Shown here: in pieces, positions 39,513-50,138 of the stretch
Layout of the letters: each line of letters starts with the position of its first letter
Numbering within the stretch: the stretch's first letter is position 1
Assembly: GCA_013397115.1 (NCBI GenBank)
Contig: VWZW01005504.1
Location: forward strand, 677,412-741,411
Reading direction: 5' to 3'
Origin: Edolisoma coerulescens
Lineage: Eukaryota > Chordata > Aves > Passeriformes > Campephagidae
DNA: 64,000 nt
The notes under the pieces: model-generated
The model's database searches: none
What the model was told of the DNA's origin: nothing
Seen by the model: the letters and a program-made list of their open reading frames with translations, nothing else
Translations under genes and position numbers: made by a program

Positions 39513-39553
<41 letters not shown>
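39513..39553. repeat. Poly-T run of 41
   Basis: Forty-one uninterrupted T's, the longest homopolymer in the window. It lies in the intron between the exons at 38682-38791 and 40284-40502. It could be a poly-A tail of a minus-strand retroinsertion, but no body is recognisable at its high side. Confidence 0.9.
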
Positions 39554-39556
<3 letters not shown>

Positions 39557-40283
39557 TTATGAGCTGTGTCATCTGTGACTGAATGCCATCAAGTATCATT
39601 TAAGCCTGTTTCCACAGCAAGGAAACAGTGGAAGTAAAAAGTGCTCAAGAAATGCTTTCTGGTCCCCTTAGTAATGCAGAGCTTGATTTGCAGCTGTGGC
39701 AAACACGAAAAATTCTGGCTGGAGTTCCTGGGAGTTATGTTTGCTCAGCATCCCTGAAAAATCATACTTTGGGTATCTTGGGTTGAAACACACAAATGGA
39801 GGCAGCAGCCTATATTTTTGAAAATCTAGCCTTACGTGCATTTCAGATTGAAAATTTTCACTCTGGTCTCTCCATAAAAGAAAAATTTCTCCAGAGGGTT
39901 TTACAGCATCCTATCAGATGTTTGGTATTCAGGGAAGTTGAAGAAAAAAAATCACTGATTACAATAGAATATTGGGTCCTTTAATTCTCTTGGAAATGCA
40001 TGTGGAAAAGATAATATTAAATGAATCTCACTGGGCCGTGCATATATTTGGTAAAATCTATTTTAAAGATGGATTTAATTGACCAGCCTATCACTATTTA
40101 AAAGAGAATGAAAAACATATGAAACCAGACATTTTTGTTGAACTATTAAGTGTGAATTCATAGCTGGACATAGTGCCTGTGTATGCACAGTTCATTAACT
40201 GCACAGCTATTTGGTCCAAGGCACTTACAGGCTCTTCTGTGAAAATTTGAAGAGAAGGAACCTATGAAATCTTTTGGATTTAC

Positions 40284-40502
40284 AAAGCAGTGAGCGGAGC
40301 ATTTAGATACAGCCAACTACTCAGGCTCAGACTAAACTCGCTAAAGGGTGTTTGTAAATCCCCACTAGGAATGGAGAGAGAAGCTATTGAGGTTCCTCTG
40401 GCAACATCCGTGGGACTTTCTGTGTCACACAAAGCTTTCAGTTGGGGGTGAAGGGCTGAGCAGCTAATTGACAGCAGTAAGATGAGGTTCTTCTTTGTCA
40501 CC
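40284..40502 (-). CDS. Internal exon, gene 1
   Basis: The exon is 219 bases on the minus strand. The acceptor is excellent: a run of about ten T's, then CCCTTTTTAG above 40502. The donor is GCTTT|gtaaat. One base completes the previous codon, 72 codons follow and two bases remain, matching phases on both sides. The peptide reads VTKKNLILLLSISCSALH, then a serine/threonine-rich linker (DTESPTDVARGTS), then FSLSLSSWLYLNAPLTA. The linker looks like a loop between two helical repeats. Without splicing the frame would stop at once after the donor, which supports the exon end. Confidence 0.6.
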
Positions 40503-41262
40503 CTAAAAAGGGAAAAAAAAAATTACAAAACTAACACCAGTGAAAAATGATGGCTACAAAAGTATCCCATGCTTGTAAATCAGTAATTAGAAAGTCCACG
40601 GTGTGTGTTTGTGGGGGGTTCTCTTTTAGAAGGAAAATACTCTGCTTTGCTTCCTCCGCTGGCTTCATCTCCCATGCAGCTCTGGCAAAGGTGCTATCCC
40701 ACAGGATTTCCTGCTGCTGGCAGTAAACTTTGTGGGGCAGGGGAATCCTCTGGCAGGACGCAGAGAGCAGGTGAGCAGCAGTTACACCTGGATGGCCACT
40801 CTCGCTCCAGGAGCAAACACCGACCTCCACATGATAAACAGTGCAGATGGAGCAGGGTGAACAAGACTCTGTCCCACCCTCCCACCTGCCCCTTCCTCAT
40901 AAAGTACCTCACTGCAGAGCAAAAACTCTGTAAACAGTAAAAAAATGTTCAGCTGTAAAAAGCAGCTTAAACTTTGACACAACTGCGGGTCTGAGCCCAC
41001 GTCTGAGGGAGCTGGAGTAGAGGAAATGGCACAAAACTTGGGTACCACCACTGGGTTCAGGTTGACCCATGCAAGAGCAGCTTTTCTGCCAGTGGTGTGC
41101 CATCAGTATTCCTGGTATATCCATAACCTGAAAGGGGACAGCCAGGACAGGAAAGCCAGGCCAACCTACCAAGCTCTTTTGTAATGCAGAATGCCCTTCT
41201 GAGGCAGGGTGTCCTGAGGAAAAGGACCAGGTGCTAGAAATATGAAACTGCATCTGAACCAC

Positions 41263-41346
41263 CTTAAATGCATAGGCTTTTCATTTTTAAGGTATGCAGC
41301 TGATCCCTGCTTTTGAACACATTCCCATAGGTATGGCTGGCAATTG
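41263..41346 (-). CDS. Internal exon, gene 1
   Basis: Eighty-four bases on the minus strand lie between the acceptor CACCTGCTTTTAG (above 41346) and the donor TTAAG|gtggtt. Only one of the three frames is open: one leftover base, 27 codons (including CQPYLWECVQKQGSAAYLK), two left over. This frame is exactly the phase needed by the exon at 40284-40502. The donor is moderate at +4/+5. The peptide is compatible with a helix pair. Confidence 0.5.
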
Positions 41347-41539
41347 CTAAAAGCAGGTGCCCATCTCCTGACTTTGGGGTGTGCAGGGCTGACATGTTCT
41401 GTGTGAGCTGCTCTGTCCCTGTACCCATGGCACAACCTCTAGACAGGTGTAACATCAGAAATCCCACACTTAGTTCTCCTCTGATGGAATTTTCAGCACC
41501 CTTGTTGCTCAGCTATTGACAAGATATTTGCTTGTTTAC

Positions 41540-41636
41540 TACATCCATTGTTTCCTTCCAGAGACAGCATTCATTTCAACTATTTCAGAAATACTACATT
41601 TATTTGAAGCTGGAGCAGCTTCCATAAAGATTGCAA
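41540..41636 (-). CDS. Probable internal exon, gene 1
   Basis: Ninety-seven bases on the minus strand are bounded by the acceptor TGTGTGGTCTAG and the donor ATGTA|gtaaac. The sole open frame starts with two bases, reads AIFMEAAPASNKCSISEIV and EMNAVSGRKQWM, and ends in phase 2, which joins to the exon at 41263-41346 without a stop. The acceptor tract is short. Its upstream partner (a phase-1 donor) has not been found, so this is the edge of the confident chain. Confidence 0.38.
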
Positions 41637-43651
41637 CTAGACCACACATTTACACACAGAAAACAGATTTGTGTTTGGTGTGGATTGTCTGCATGTTTAC
41701 TACAATGCTCATTTTCTTCTTTGAATAAAAGTGCAGATTTTTTTCCTCCGTTATTTGCCAGTGCTATTAACCAGCCTCATTCTTTCCTTTGGTTGTATAA
41801 TGTGTCCTTCTCTGATCTTCTCCAAAGTAAACAAGTCATTTTTGAGTCCAAGATGCTGTGCCAACACCACCACAACCTTGCCTTTGCAATAACTGTGCCA
41901 TTAGGAAAGGCATCGTTGGGTCTCCAAGAAGAGACCCTTTTTGGCAGTTCAGTGCTGCTCTTGGGGATTCATAGCGCTGCTGTTTACCCTGGCTAAGCTC
42001 CTACCCTGACTCCTAAAGCACACAGTGGGGTATTCAGTGCCCAGGATGACCACGTCCACAACAGAGGATGGACTGTCATCCAGGGCAACCTTGTAGGAGC
42101 TGGCACAGGCAATACCACAGCTCTCCATCCCTCGTCACCTATGGAGGTCCCTCCTCGCCTGGGAGAGAGGAGGGGCTCTCCACTCCACCACAGACACTAG
42201 GCCTGCGAGCTGGGTGCTGGGAGCTGGCACCTGGGGGCTGCTGGCACATGGGGGGTGAGGAGTGTGCATTGAGTACGGCCCTTTGAGCACGAGTCAGGCA
42301 AGCAAAGTAGGAGGCTCTGCAGGGGGTTGCACAAGCTGGTTTTAATGGACTTTGTGGAGTCTGAGAGCTGGCGTGGCCGCCTGTGTAAACACAGCCCATA
42401 ATACCACTGATGTAAAACTCGTGTTGTGAGACAGGAGTCAAATGCTTTTTATTCCCCCAGTACCTTGTTCAAAGCTTTATCATGCAGACAAATCAGATCT
42501 CAGTCTCCTAATGTCACAAGCATTTAGCCAAATCTCCCATTGTTCCCCAGTGCAGGCAGAGTAAGAAAGCAGTGTATCAGCCCCTGGCTACCCTTCCCTA
42601 TACTTTTGTTGGGGTTGGAGGATGCTAGAGAATGCTATTTACTCCTACTGCTGCTGCCACGTGCCATGAATGGGCTCAGAGTTGTAGCAGAAGAGATCTA
42701 CCCAAGAGAAGAGCATGCAGCTTCATGGGGCTGATTTGGGAAATGCTGACAGTTTTCAATCTGCACCTGCTTCACTGACCGGATATTGGAGTCACGGTGA
42801 TCAGGTGCAGAGTGATCCCCTCACATTGCTGATAGTCCTCAGACTCCTGAAACCTGAGAAATTTGGGAACTTTCTGGGGTGATTTTGGTGGAACATTCTT
42901 CTGGATTCAAGAGGGGACACTGCCAAGAGGTACCATGATGTGTGAGAACAGATGAAATAAGGAGGAATGTTTGTTTCCAGACACTTTTCATGAACAAATG
43001 CATTTAAGGGCATATTTTTAACAACAAGAAACTTCTGCTTTGAGCTGTGCCACACTGCCTGCTCCTACAGTATTCCAGGTGCCTTGTTCATTGGTGGTTT
43101 TCTTCAAAAGTGGGGTTACTCTCTTGCCCCATAGGGACTCAGCATGTTGTCTTCCATCAGCCTCCTACGAGGTAAAAGCCCCCACTGAAACTACATCCTG
43201 GGAGAACATTTCAACGAGGCTCATGGAGGCATATTTCTGGAAGAATAACTAAGATGTTATTTATGAGACACCATGTGCAGTAGCAAAATTGATGTCCTTC
43301 AACACCGCTGTTATGGAAGTTTACTGATAGGACTTGGTAACACGAATTGAGGTGAGGAAACCTAGTCCTAAACCTTGTGGGCAGGCTAAAATGACCAGGG
43401 TTTATGGCTCACAGCTTTATTGATTGCCAGTTGATTACAATTATGGATGCTAAAAAGGGAAAATAAGGAAGCACTGTGGTTATGGATCTTCTTTCAGGGA
43501 CAAGAATAAAAAAAATAAATTTATATGGTACCATGCAGGTGGGTCTTAAAACAAAAGATGTGATTTCTATTAGTAAAATACTCCATTTCTACTCTGTAGA
43601 TTGATACTGCTCTTTGTGTAGCTCAAAGCCACTTGTGCATTACTCACTCTT

Positions 43652-43665
43652 TAGATAGATAGATA
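43652..43665. repeat. TAGA tetranucleotide repeat, 3 copies
   Basis: TTAGATAGATAGATAAAA: a short, perfect tetranucleotide run. Confidence 0.8.
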
Positions 43666-44492
43666 AAATTCCAATTCATTACAATTGAAGAGTTTCTATT
43701 TAAGTGTCGTTGGTGTAGTCAGTCTATTAAAATGGGAGGTGTTAATTTTCCAGTAATCACTACACTTTTTTTCTCTTCCTATCTCCCAGTTGAAAGGACA
43801 GCCTCATCCTGCATGTTTAAAATGTAGTAATGCATTTAATGCCAGGCCATGATTTTAGACCTCCAGCTGTTTTACTGGTTGTGTAAGTAAAAGTAAGATA
43901 ATGTTATGCTTGGTAACCATGGTTTTGTAGGCATTCACATTTTACAAATCACTGCACAGTATGCAAACCATTATATATATTTAAAATGTTTAAAATCAAG
44001 ACTACCAGGAGTCTACCACTTCCATTATTTAAGGAGGGGGACTGCTAGGCTATGAAGAGTGATATATTCTATCAAGCTACTCAGCAGAGTTATATTATCA
44101 GAGCAAATTATGTGAAAATATGTGCTTCAGCAAGACAAGAAAGGAGTATCTCTGCTATAAAAAGTGCACTGTGGGAAGCTAGATGGAGTCATTGGTTTGG
44201 TGTAATATATGAGTAAAATCTTAATTGTTCAAAATATAAAAAAGGGAAAAAACAGAGCACAGAGAGAAAGGAACCATAAAGTACTTGGTTATTCCCTCCC
44301 TGTACAAAAACCTGTTTCTGCTTCAAACAAAGGAATTGAGGCTTATCCCCCACAATTTTACCCAGGTGTAACTACTCATCTGAGCAGAGATCTCCCTGAT
44401 TTATATGGGCAGGAGCAAAAGCAAAACCAGGGTCAGGAAGAAGCAGCTTATTGATTTCTTCTGTGTGCACAGGCAAAAATATTATACCTCAC

Positions 44493-44531
44493 CGGCATGG
44501 TCATAAGCATGTAGTTAAATCCAAGCAAACC
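44493..44531 (-). CDS. Candidate 39-base mini-exon, gene 1
   Basis: The minus strand has an acceptor preceded by TGTTTTCTTACAAAGAAATATTCCAGTTAG, here reduced to its end CCAGTTAG, and a strong donor GCCG|gtgagg. The only open frame reads GLLGFNYMLMTMP in phase 0 to 0, which fits the exon at 45263-45384. The exon is too short to judge from its peptide. Confidence 0.28.
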
Positions 44532-45262
44532 CTAACTGGAATATTTCTTTGTAAGAAAACACTGGTAAGTGGGGCTATTGACAGCTGCCTTTTCAAGAGC
44601 ATCTGCTTTCGGAAACAGCAGCCATTCAGAACAAATGCTTCTGAAGGCAGATTGTGCTGCTGTGATTAGGAGTACAGGCAAGGATAACAGATAGTGTTCA
44701 GCTGCACCTGGAATTGCCTTTAAAGTTCAGTAGGAAATTTGTAGCAGGAGCAGGGAAAAAAATGGCCTCTGCTTGTGCTGTAATTTTTCAGAGAATGCAC
44801 ATGTAGTACTCTGGACAGTATAAGCTCTCAATTTTAATTAAAAAATGGTAAGTATTACCATTACCAGTATTACAGTAGAGACAGACCTGATTAATCAGGG
44901 TGGAGCTGGTTTATGCATATGTTTGGGATTAAAAGTGCTTTGGGTATTAATCAGGGATGCTGTATTTATTTCTTTTAGATATTTATTCAGATTTGTCCCT
45001 GTTTGCCAGGCTCCAGCATTTAAAAACATCCGTCTGGGCAAAATCACAGCTCTGGCTTCCAAAAAAATAAAAAAAAAAAAAAAAATGTTCTTTTTCAAGC
45101 TATAGTGTTTGTGTTCTTTGTTCTTTTCATCTTCAGGATGCATTTGGGTTAACTTCAGAGCTCTTTCTTCACCACTGAAAGGAGCAGAAACCAACATGTC
45201 CCCTTCCACCACCCAATTAAAAGAAAAAAAACAACCCAAAGTCTGAAGTTTAAGCCAATAAC

Positions 45263-45384
45263 CCCAGCTTCATGAATAGGAGTGGTAATTAAAACTTTGA
45301 CTACAGCAAGAAGTTCATATGTGAATGGTGGCAACACTAGCTTTAATGACATCTCCTGATTCATGCCCAGAAGGTCCCACAAAA
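45263..45384 (-). CDS. Internal exon, gene 1
   Basis: The minus strand has an acceptor at GCTATAATAAG above 45384; an in-frame TAA immediately before it fixes the start. Two leftover bases are followed by 40 codons: LWDLLGMNQEMSLKLVLPP, FTYELLAVVKVLITTPIHE and AG. The proposed donor GGG|gttatt is weak, and a second (TTTGG|gttgtt) would add ten residues in the same phase. The two helices around a PP turn strongly resemble a HEAT-type repeat. Incoming phase 1 matches the exon at 47536-47690. The acceptor lacks a good pyrimidine tract. Confidence 0.48.
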
Positions 45385-46952
45385 CTTATTATAGCCCAAG
45401 AGTTCCACACATGTATTCTGCCAATAGTGCATTTATTACCTGTTTGAAGGAAGATTTTGTGAGTGTGAAGAGCCCATTTGTTAGCTTTAAATCAGGAAAA
45501 TCGCCAGCTGCTGCTGTTCATCAGAGCAGGAGTTTCAGACCCATGGCGTGTTCATCTCCCATTTCCTCGGGAAACAAAAGATGGGCAGTACACATAAGAG
45601 TTCTCCTGAAACACTCCTGCCTCTGGTGCAATCTGTAGGCAGTCTCCTTGCCCCAGCAAAAAATATCTGACACAGGAAGGAAATGTTTCGGCGGCCTGAG
45701 CCAAAAGGGAGAAGGGGTGGGTTTAGCTTGACACGGCAAAGTGGGAACAGAAAACCTATTTCCATGAGGACAACCCCCAGTGGTCCTATATCATTGGGGT
45801 TTTTGTTATTTACTTCCCTGGATTAGTGCATTCAACTATCAAGACAAGCATCTTGAAATATTTTTCTTCACAGTGAACAATCTCGAAGTGTCACATAAGG
45901 AAAACCATATATATGTCGGAATTCAAATTCTGACTGTCTTTTTGTTTTGGCCACAAAATCTTAATTTCAAAAATCACACACTCTTCATTCTGCTGGAAAT
46001 ATCCTAAAATACTTTAAAAATAATTTTCACACACTACATCTGTGAAAACCAGCTATACAAGTGTTATTTCCTTTTAACAGACATCTAACAACTTTGCTCA
46101 ACAAATGCACCCACACAGAGCGGGATTTTATCTATATGCTTTGCATTCATGAATTCCCTAGAATAATAGGAAACAGCTACTTACATAAACAGGCTCCCCT
46201 CGCACACACACGCTTTTGTGAACAAGTCTGCCTGGAAAGTAAAAATAACAATTTGTCTTTATACAGCATTTTCAACTAGAAAACAATTTGCTGCTTGTAA
46301 AGTTGTAGTTGTCCCTTTATGTTTCTTCAGGGTACTGCAAATGCTAAAAAAAAAAATAAAAAGTACTGTCATTAGAAAAAGTTCAACCTCTCAGACAAAT
46401 AACATCTGCTAACAAGATGTCCCTACTTTGCAGATGGGCACCCACTTCCAAATTCAAACTACCATTGTAAAATCTGTGTATATGCATGAGTTAATGAAAA
46501 TGTGGTCTTCTGTGTCTGTTTAAATTTCAGTGGGGATCACTTGAGATTACACAGGTTTCCGTCTGATGAAACAATGTGGTTGCACCACGTTGTTCTTGGT
46601 GTGTTCCAGAGTGCCTGAAGAAAGTGAGAAATAAAAATGTGTGCACCGTTTCAGAGACCAGAAAGATGTATCTGAGCTATAAGTGACGCAAATTTGTCAG
46701 TCTTTTACTGGCCCACAACTCATCACGGGTAATCAGAATAGCTTATGTCATCAATCTCCTTAATTAAGAAAAATAAGATTAAAAGGCTGCCTTATCTTGC
46801 TGAGTTCTCATGCTAGGGTACCTAGGCAACCTTCAGAGTCTCCAGGGAATTTCTGAGGGCTCCTCCAAGGCTGCTGAAGATGAAGGACCTCTTTAGCTCA
46901 GCAGCCTCCTACATTTGGAGGAGTACCTGTGGACAACTCGAAAATTAATTTC

Positions 46953-47290
46953 ATGGAATCATAGAATACTTAGTTGGAAGGGACCTCAAGGATCATCTGG
47001 TCCAATCTTTCTTGGCAAAAGCAGTCTACGCAAGATGGCTGAGCACTCTGTTCAGTTGAATCTTAAAAGTGACCAATGTTGGGGAATCCACCACTTCTCT
47101 GGTAGATTATTCCAATGGCTGATTGTCCTGATTGTAAAAAATTTTCCTCTTGTATCTAATTGGAACTCCGCAGGAATAATTTATATCTATCTTTAATTTG
47201 TCATCTTTCCATGTGACTCCTTGTAAGAAGGGAGTCTCGATCTTCTTTGTAGCCACTGCAACATGGTGATAACTTTTCTCTGATTTGTCC
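46953..47290 (-). mobile_element. CR1 LINE 3' end in an intron of gene 1
   Basis: The plus strand begins GGAATCATAGAATACTTAG, then GTTGGAAGGGACCTCAAGG and ATCATCTGGTCCAA, the reverse complement of an avian CR1 3' end. The element is on the minus strand, the same sense as the host gene. The body includes GGGGAATCCACCACTTCTCTGG-type sequence typical of CR1, with similarity fading near 47290. It is 5'-truncated and carries many substitutions, with no intact ORF. It lies between the exons at 45263-45384 and 47536-47690. Confidence 0.9.
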
Positions 47291-47535
47291 TCTGAAGCCA
47301 GTATAAGGCATGCCACTTATATTGGGTTCAAGAAAGACAGGAAAATTACTTTCTCCTCTTCTGGAGCATGATGTGAATTTGTTACAAAAAAGTTCTTCTG
47401 CACAGGCTTCTGCAGACAAAAGGGCAGCCAGGCTGAACCCCCTGGTTTATATCTTCACTGTGGCTCTTGGTAAGTGGGAGATGACGGGGTGGAAATACCA
47501 CCTGATGTTCCTGAAAAGGGGACCTAAAGGGATAC

Positions 47536-47690
47536 CTATCTCCAGGCTAGCCTCCACTTCAAGGACTTTTCTAACTGTCTCAGAAATGGTGACAGTATGA
47601 ATGTTATCAGTGTACAAAGACAAGTTCACCTTACATGTAACAGGACAGGAGCATGTTGTAAGCTTTCCACACCACTGGACACCCCCTTTG
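47536..47690 (-). CDS. Internal exon, gene 1
   Basis: The minus-strand donor GATAG|gtatcc at 47535 is good. The frame upstream is open and includes VNLSLYTDNIHTVTISETV and RKVLEVEASLEI, ending in phase 1, which joins to LWDLLGM of the exon at 45263-45384 through one codon (GTT). Two acceptors are possible: ATGTAAG at 47629 (phase 0) and CCATCCCAGAG at 47690 (phase 2). The second is given here because it fits the phase left by the exon at 48830-48873 and has a better pyrimidine tract. The extra 20 residues are cysteine-rich. The 3' half is the better-supported part. Confidence 0.5.
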
Positions 47691-47914
47691 CTCTGGGATG
47701 GCACAGGAGAATGCAGAGCTGCAGCACAGTGCAGCAGCAATGAAGTCTGGTGAGGACACCCCCAACAGTGGTCAGCCCATGGCTCTGATTTCCTGTGCAC
47801 ACATAAGGTCACCCCATGGATAGGCACATCTGTCCCCTCATATTGCACAGTCACTTTTGAACCTGCTGTGTTGGTTCAGCCAAGCCAAGAGGTACAGTAA
47901 GTGTCCCTATAAGT

Positions 47915-48222
47915 TTTATGAAAAGTAGTGGACAAAAAGATGCAAGAACTTAGTAGTGCCAATGAAAGGAAAAGCTGATGATCACTGTCTCAGCCAGCAG
48001 AGGATCCACACAGAAAGGATCTATGGGAAACTATTTGAGGAGAACTTTACTGTGCAGCTGACCGAGCATTGGAGCAGATTGCCCACAGAGAGACTCAGGA
48101 GTCTCCCTCACTGGAAATATTCAAGAACTGTCTGGATGCAATCCTGTGCAACATGCTCCAGGATGGCCCTGCAGGGAGGTTGGACCAGATGATCCACTTC
48201 CAACTTCAACCATTCTGTGAAA
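47915..48222 (+). mobile_element. CR1 LINE 3' end, opposite sense
   Basis: The plus strand shows CR1 3'-end wording in forward orientation: AGTGCCAATGAAAGG, GAGCATTGGAGCAGATTGCCC, GTCTGGATGCAATCCTGTGC and GTTGGACCAGATGATCCACTTCC, ending in ACCATTCTGTGAAACCAGG. The longer quotes are approximate landmarks within 47970-48222. It is 5'-truncated and diverged. It lies in the intron between the exons at 47536-47690 and 48830-48873, antisense to the gene. Confidence 0.9.
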
Positions 48223-48607
48223 CCAGGTTTCATTACTTCCAATGCTCATGGAACTATTTGTTTTATAGGTTTTTTACTCATAAAGGATTTCTATGGAAAA
48301 GACAAACACCAAAGAAATCCTTCTTTTGCAACATCTTTATGAAATCTTCACAATGGATGATTGTATTGTTTAATGCACTCACATTCAACAATTTTGGATC
48401 CTATGTGTAATATCTTCCCATCAGTCTAGAGACTTGTAGGTTTTAACTTTGGCTGTTGTTAATCCATCAGCTGTCTGAAGCAGTCAGCTCTGATTTGCTT
48501 TTTGTGTCTTCAGTGCTAACAACTGGATCTGTTCTAAATATTGAGATTTACCAGGCAGCAAAGCTATTCACAATCAGGGATGCAAGGGAAACAGGGCATT
48601 TTTAAAC

Positions 48608-48655
48608 ATTATTATTATTATTATTGTCATCATTATTATTAGTGTTATCATCATA
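48608..48655. repeat. ATT/ATC trinucleotide repeat
   Basis: An imperfect run of ATT units, broken by GTC and ATC units, in an intron of gene 1. Confidence 0.85.
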
Positions 48656-48829
48656 GAGAAAATCCAACACCATGAAACCCATATTATGCATAAGTACAGG
48701 AAATTAACATACCACAGAACAGCAATGCCCTAATGGCCTAGATTGCTCTTGTAGTGCCATACTCCACTTCTCTCCCTAAGGGAAAAATGCTCTAATACAG
48801 AAAGGAAAAAGGCAGAAAAGTGCTTTTAC

Positions 48830-48873
48830 CTGGCTGTTAGGTCCTGGTATCCCACAAAGCTGGAAAGAATTTT
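48830..48873 (-). CDS. Internal exon, gene 1 (44 bases)
   Basis: Strong minus-strand sites flank this exon: acceptor CATCCCTCTTGCCCAG above 48873 and donor AGCCAG|gtaaaa below 48830. In phase 0 it reads KILSSFVGYQDLTA plus two bases, a solenoid-like helix end. In phase 1 it reads NSFQLCGIPGPNSQ. The first frame is preferred because it continues the leucine-rich helix of the exon at 49207-49255 (CWACQ then KILSSFV). One frame has a stop. Confidence 0.52.
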
Positions 48874-49206
48874 CTGGGCAAGAGGGATGGAGCTGAAGAT
48901 CATGGTCTATCACAAGATCACGTGGTCTATGTGAGATGATTCCCAGGCAGTTTGGGAATATCCTCACCCGAAGTACTTAGTAAAATGTTTATGGCCAGAA
49001 TCAGTGGCATCTTCTTACTCTCTATCAGTTGTGGGCTTATTTTTTACAAAGGAAGAGGCAGATGTGTGTCCTGAAGAAATCACAATATGAGTCTTGAAAT
49101 ATACAATATAATGAGCTCCACACTCTTTTCAGATACACCCCCTTTTTTCTGTGTAGACCACCAAACCCACAAGAGGAGTTAATTTTAACCCTCTGCCAGC
49201 TCTCAC

Positions 49207-49255
49207 CTGGCATGCCCAGCAGAACACTCTGCAGTCCCTCAGGCGCAGGAGTCCC
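49207..49255 (-). CDS. Internal exon, gene 1 (49 bases)
   Basis: Near-consensus splice sites on the minus strand: acceptor AATTGCCTTACCCCAG above 49255 and donor ATGCCAG|gtgaga below 49207. With one base completing the preceding codon the peptide is GLLRLRDCRVFCWACQ, ending in phase 0. An alternative phase-0 frame gives GTPAPEGLQSVLLGMP. The first fits the exons on both sides and the helical pattern, so it is preferred. Confidence 0.55.
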
Positions 49256-49622
49256 CTGGGGTAAGGCAATTTTTAGCCAGAGAAAGCTCAGCAAAAGTAT
49301 TTAAATAGCACAGACCTGCTCAGGGGAGAACCTTGCTTTTTGCCTGGAAGGCTCTTGGGAGACACAGCTGACTGGGTGAGTGAGAGTTACCTCATTCCTG
49401 ATCTGGGAAAGATTTTCTAGTAAGTGGGAACTGACATGAGTGATGTGGTGGTAGCAACGAGACCTTGGCAGGCTTGAGCAGGTCCCTCACTGGCACACGT
49501 GCCCTGGTCAGTAGGGATTGGCTCGGTCACTGCAGCCTCTCCCGGCACATAAACCATGGGTCTCCACCCCCCCACTCTCCCACCCAGGCCCTGAAGAAGG
49601 CAGAACTGTTGCCTGCTCTGAC

Positions 49623-49664
49623 CTCAGGAGCATCCCTGATGTGAGGCTTGTGAGGAAACCAAGG
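49623..49664 (-). CDS. Probable internal exon, gene 1 (42 bases)
   Basis: The minus-strand acceptor is CATGCTGTATTGCAG above 49664; the donor is CTGAG|gtcaga. In the phase left by the exon at 50024-50138 it reads LGFLTSLTSGMLL, then two bases that join the next exon as arginine. The other open frame (PWFPHKPHIRDAPE) would not fit that phase. Short, so moderate confidence. Confidence 0.4.
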
Positions 49665-50023
49665 CTGCAATACAGCATGGTGGCAGCTGACCAAAGATTT
49701 ACATGGCTTTTTAGGGAGCTGCAGAGATCTCACCCTTCAGCATCTCGCTTTTGGCATGAAACCACACCTAGTGACATTGCTGAAGCTTGATCAGCAGCAT
49801 TTGGACAACAGGGCTGGTCTGTGCTCCACCACTCTGCACACTACCAAGGCTGCAAGGTGTAACTGGGGCGACACTGCCCACCCCTCAGGCATTACCACCT
49901 TCAAACTGCAAGGCATTGGAAAATGCTCTCTCGGATGGCTCCTTGGTGAAGGCATTGTCATTCACTGAAGATGGTTTAATAACAGATTTTCCTCACAGCA
50001 TTCTGGTAGATCCTAGTTTTTAC

Positions 50024-50138
50024 TCATTTGGCAGTTCTGGGTATTCTGTAAGGCTTTCTACAAACATCACCACCTGGTATAATTTCAAGCAAAGGTTCCA
50101 GTAATCCACACCACCCCATCTTTTGGACTGACCTTCTT
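50024..50138 (-). CDS. Internal exon, gene 1 (upper edge of the chain)
   Basis: The minus-strand donor AAATGA|gtaaaa at 50023 is good. The frame reads RWGGVDYWNLCLKLYQ, then VVMFVESLTEYPELPN, with two bases left over, a helical stretch like the later exons. Two acceptors are usable: CAGTGCCCCAG at 50138 (given here) and AAATTATACCAG at 50073, which would shorten the exon to 50 bases in phase 0. The choice decides which upstream candidate (50911-51030 or 50700-50813) can join. The gene's start codon has not been found, and its 5' end may lie outside the window. Confidence 0.48.

Larger units (their letters stand above)
41637..45262. other. Intron stretch with at least one exon unaccounted for
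   Basis: The exon above (45263-45384) ends in phase 0 and the exon below (41540-41636) needs phase 1, so at least one coding exon must lie here or a boundary is wrong. Candidates on the minus strand are 44493-44531 (39 bases, good acceptor and donor CCG|gtgagg, phase 0 to 0), 43413-43449 (37 bases, strong sites but a stop in the required frame) and a weak 0-to-1 candidate near 42670-42710. A GATA-type tetranucleotide run lies at 43652-43665. The segment 42060-42380 is GC-richer, with chance open frames. Confidence 0.4.

Noticed and set aside
47310..47600. Plus-strand ORF with a gtaagt donor at about 47470
   Set aside because: Overlaps the better-supported minus-strand exon and begins inside CR1-derived sequence; no plus-strand partner exons.
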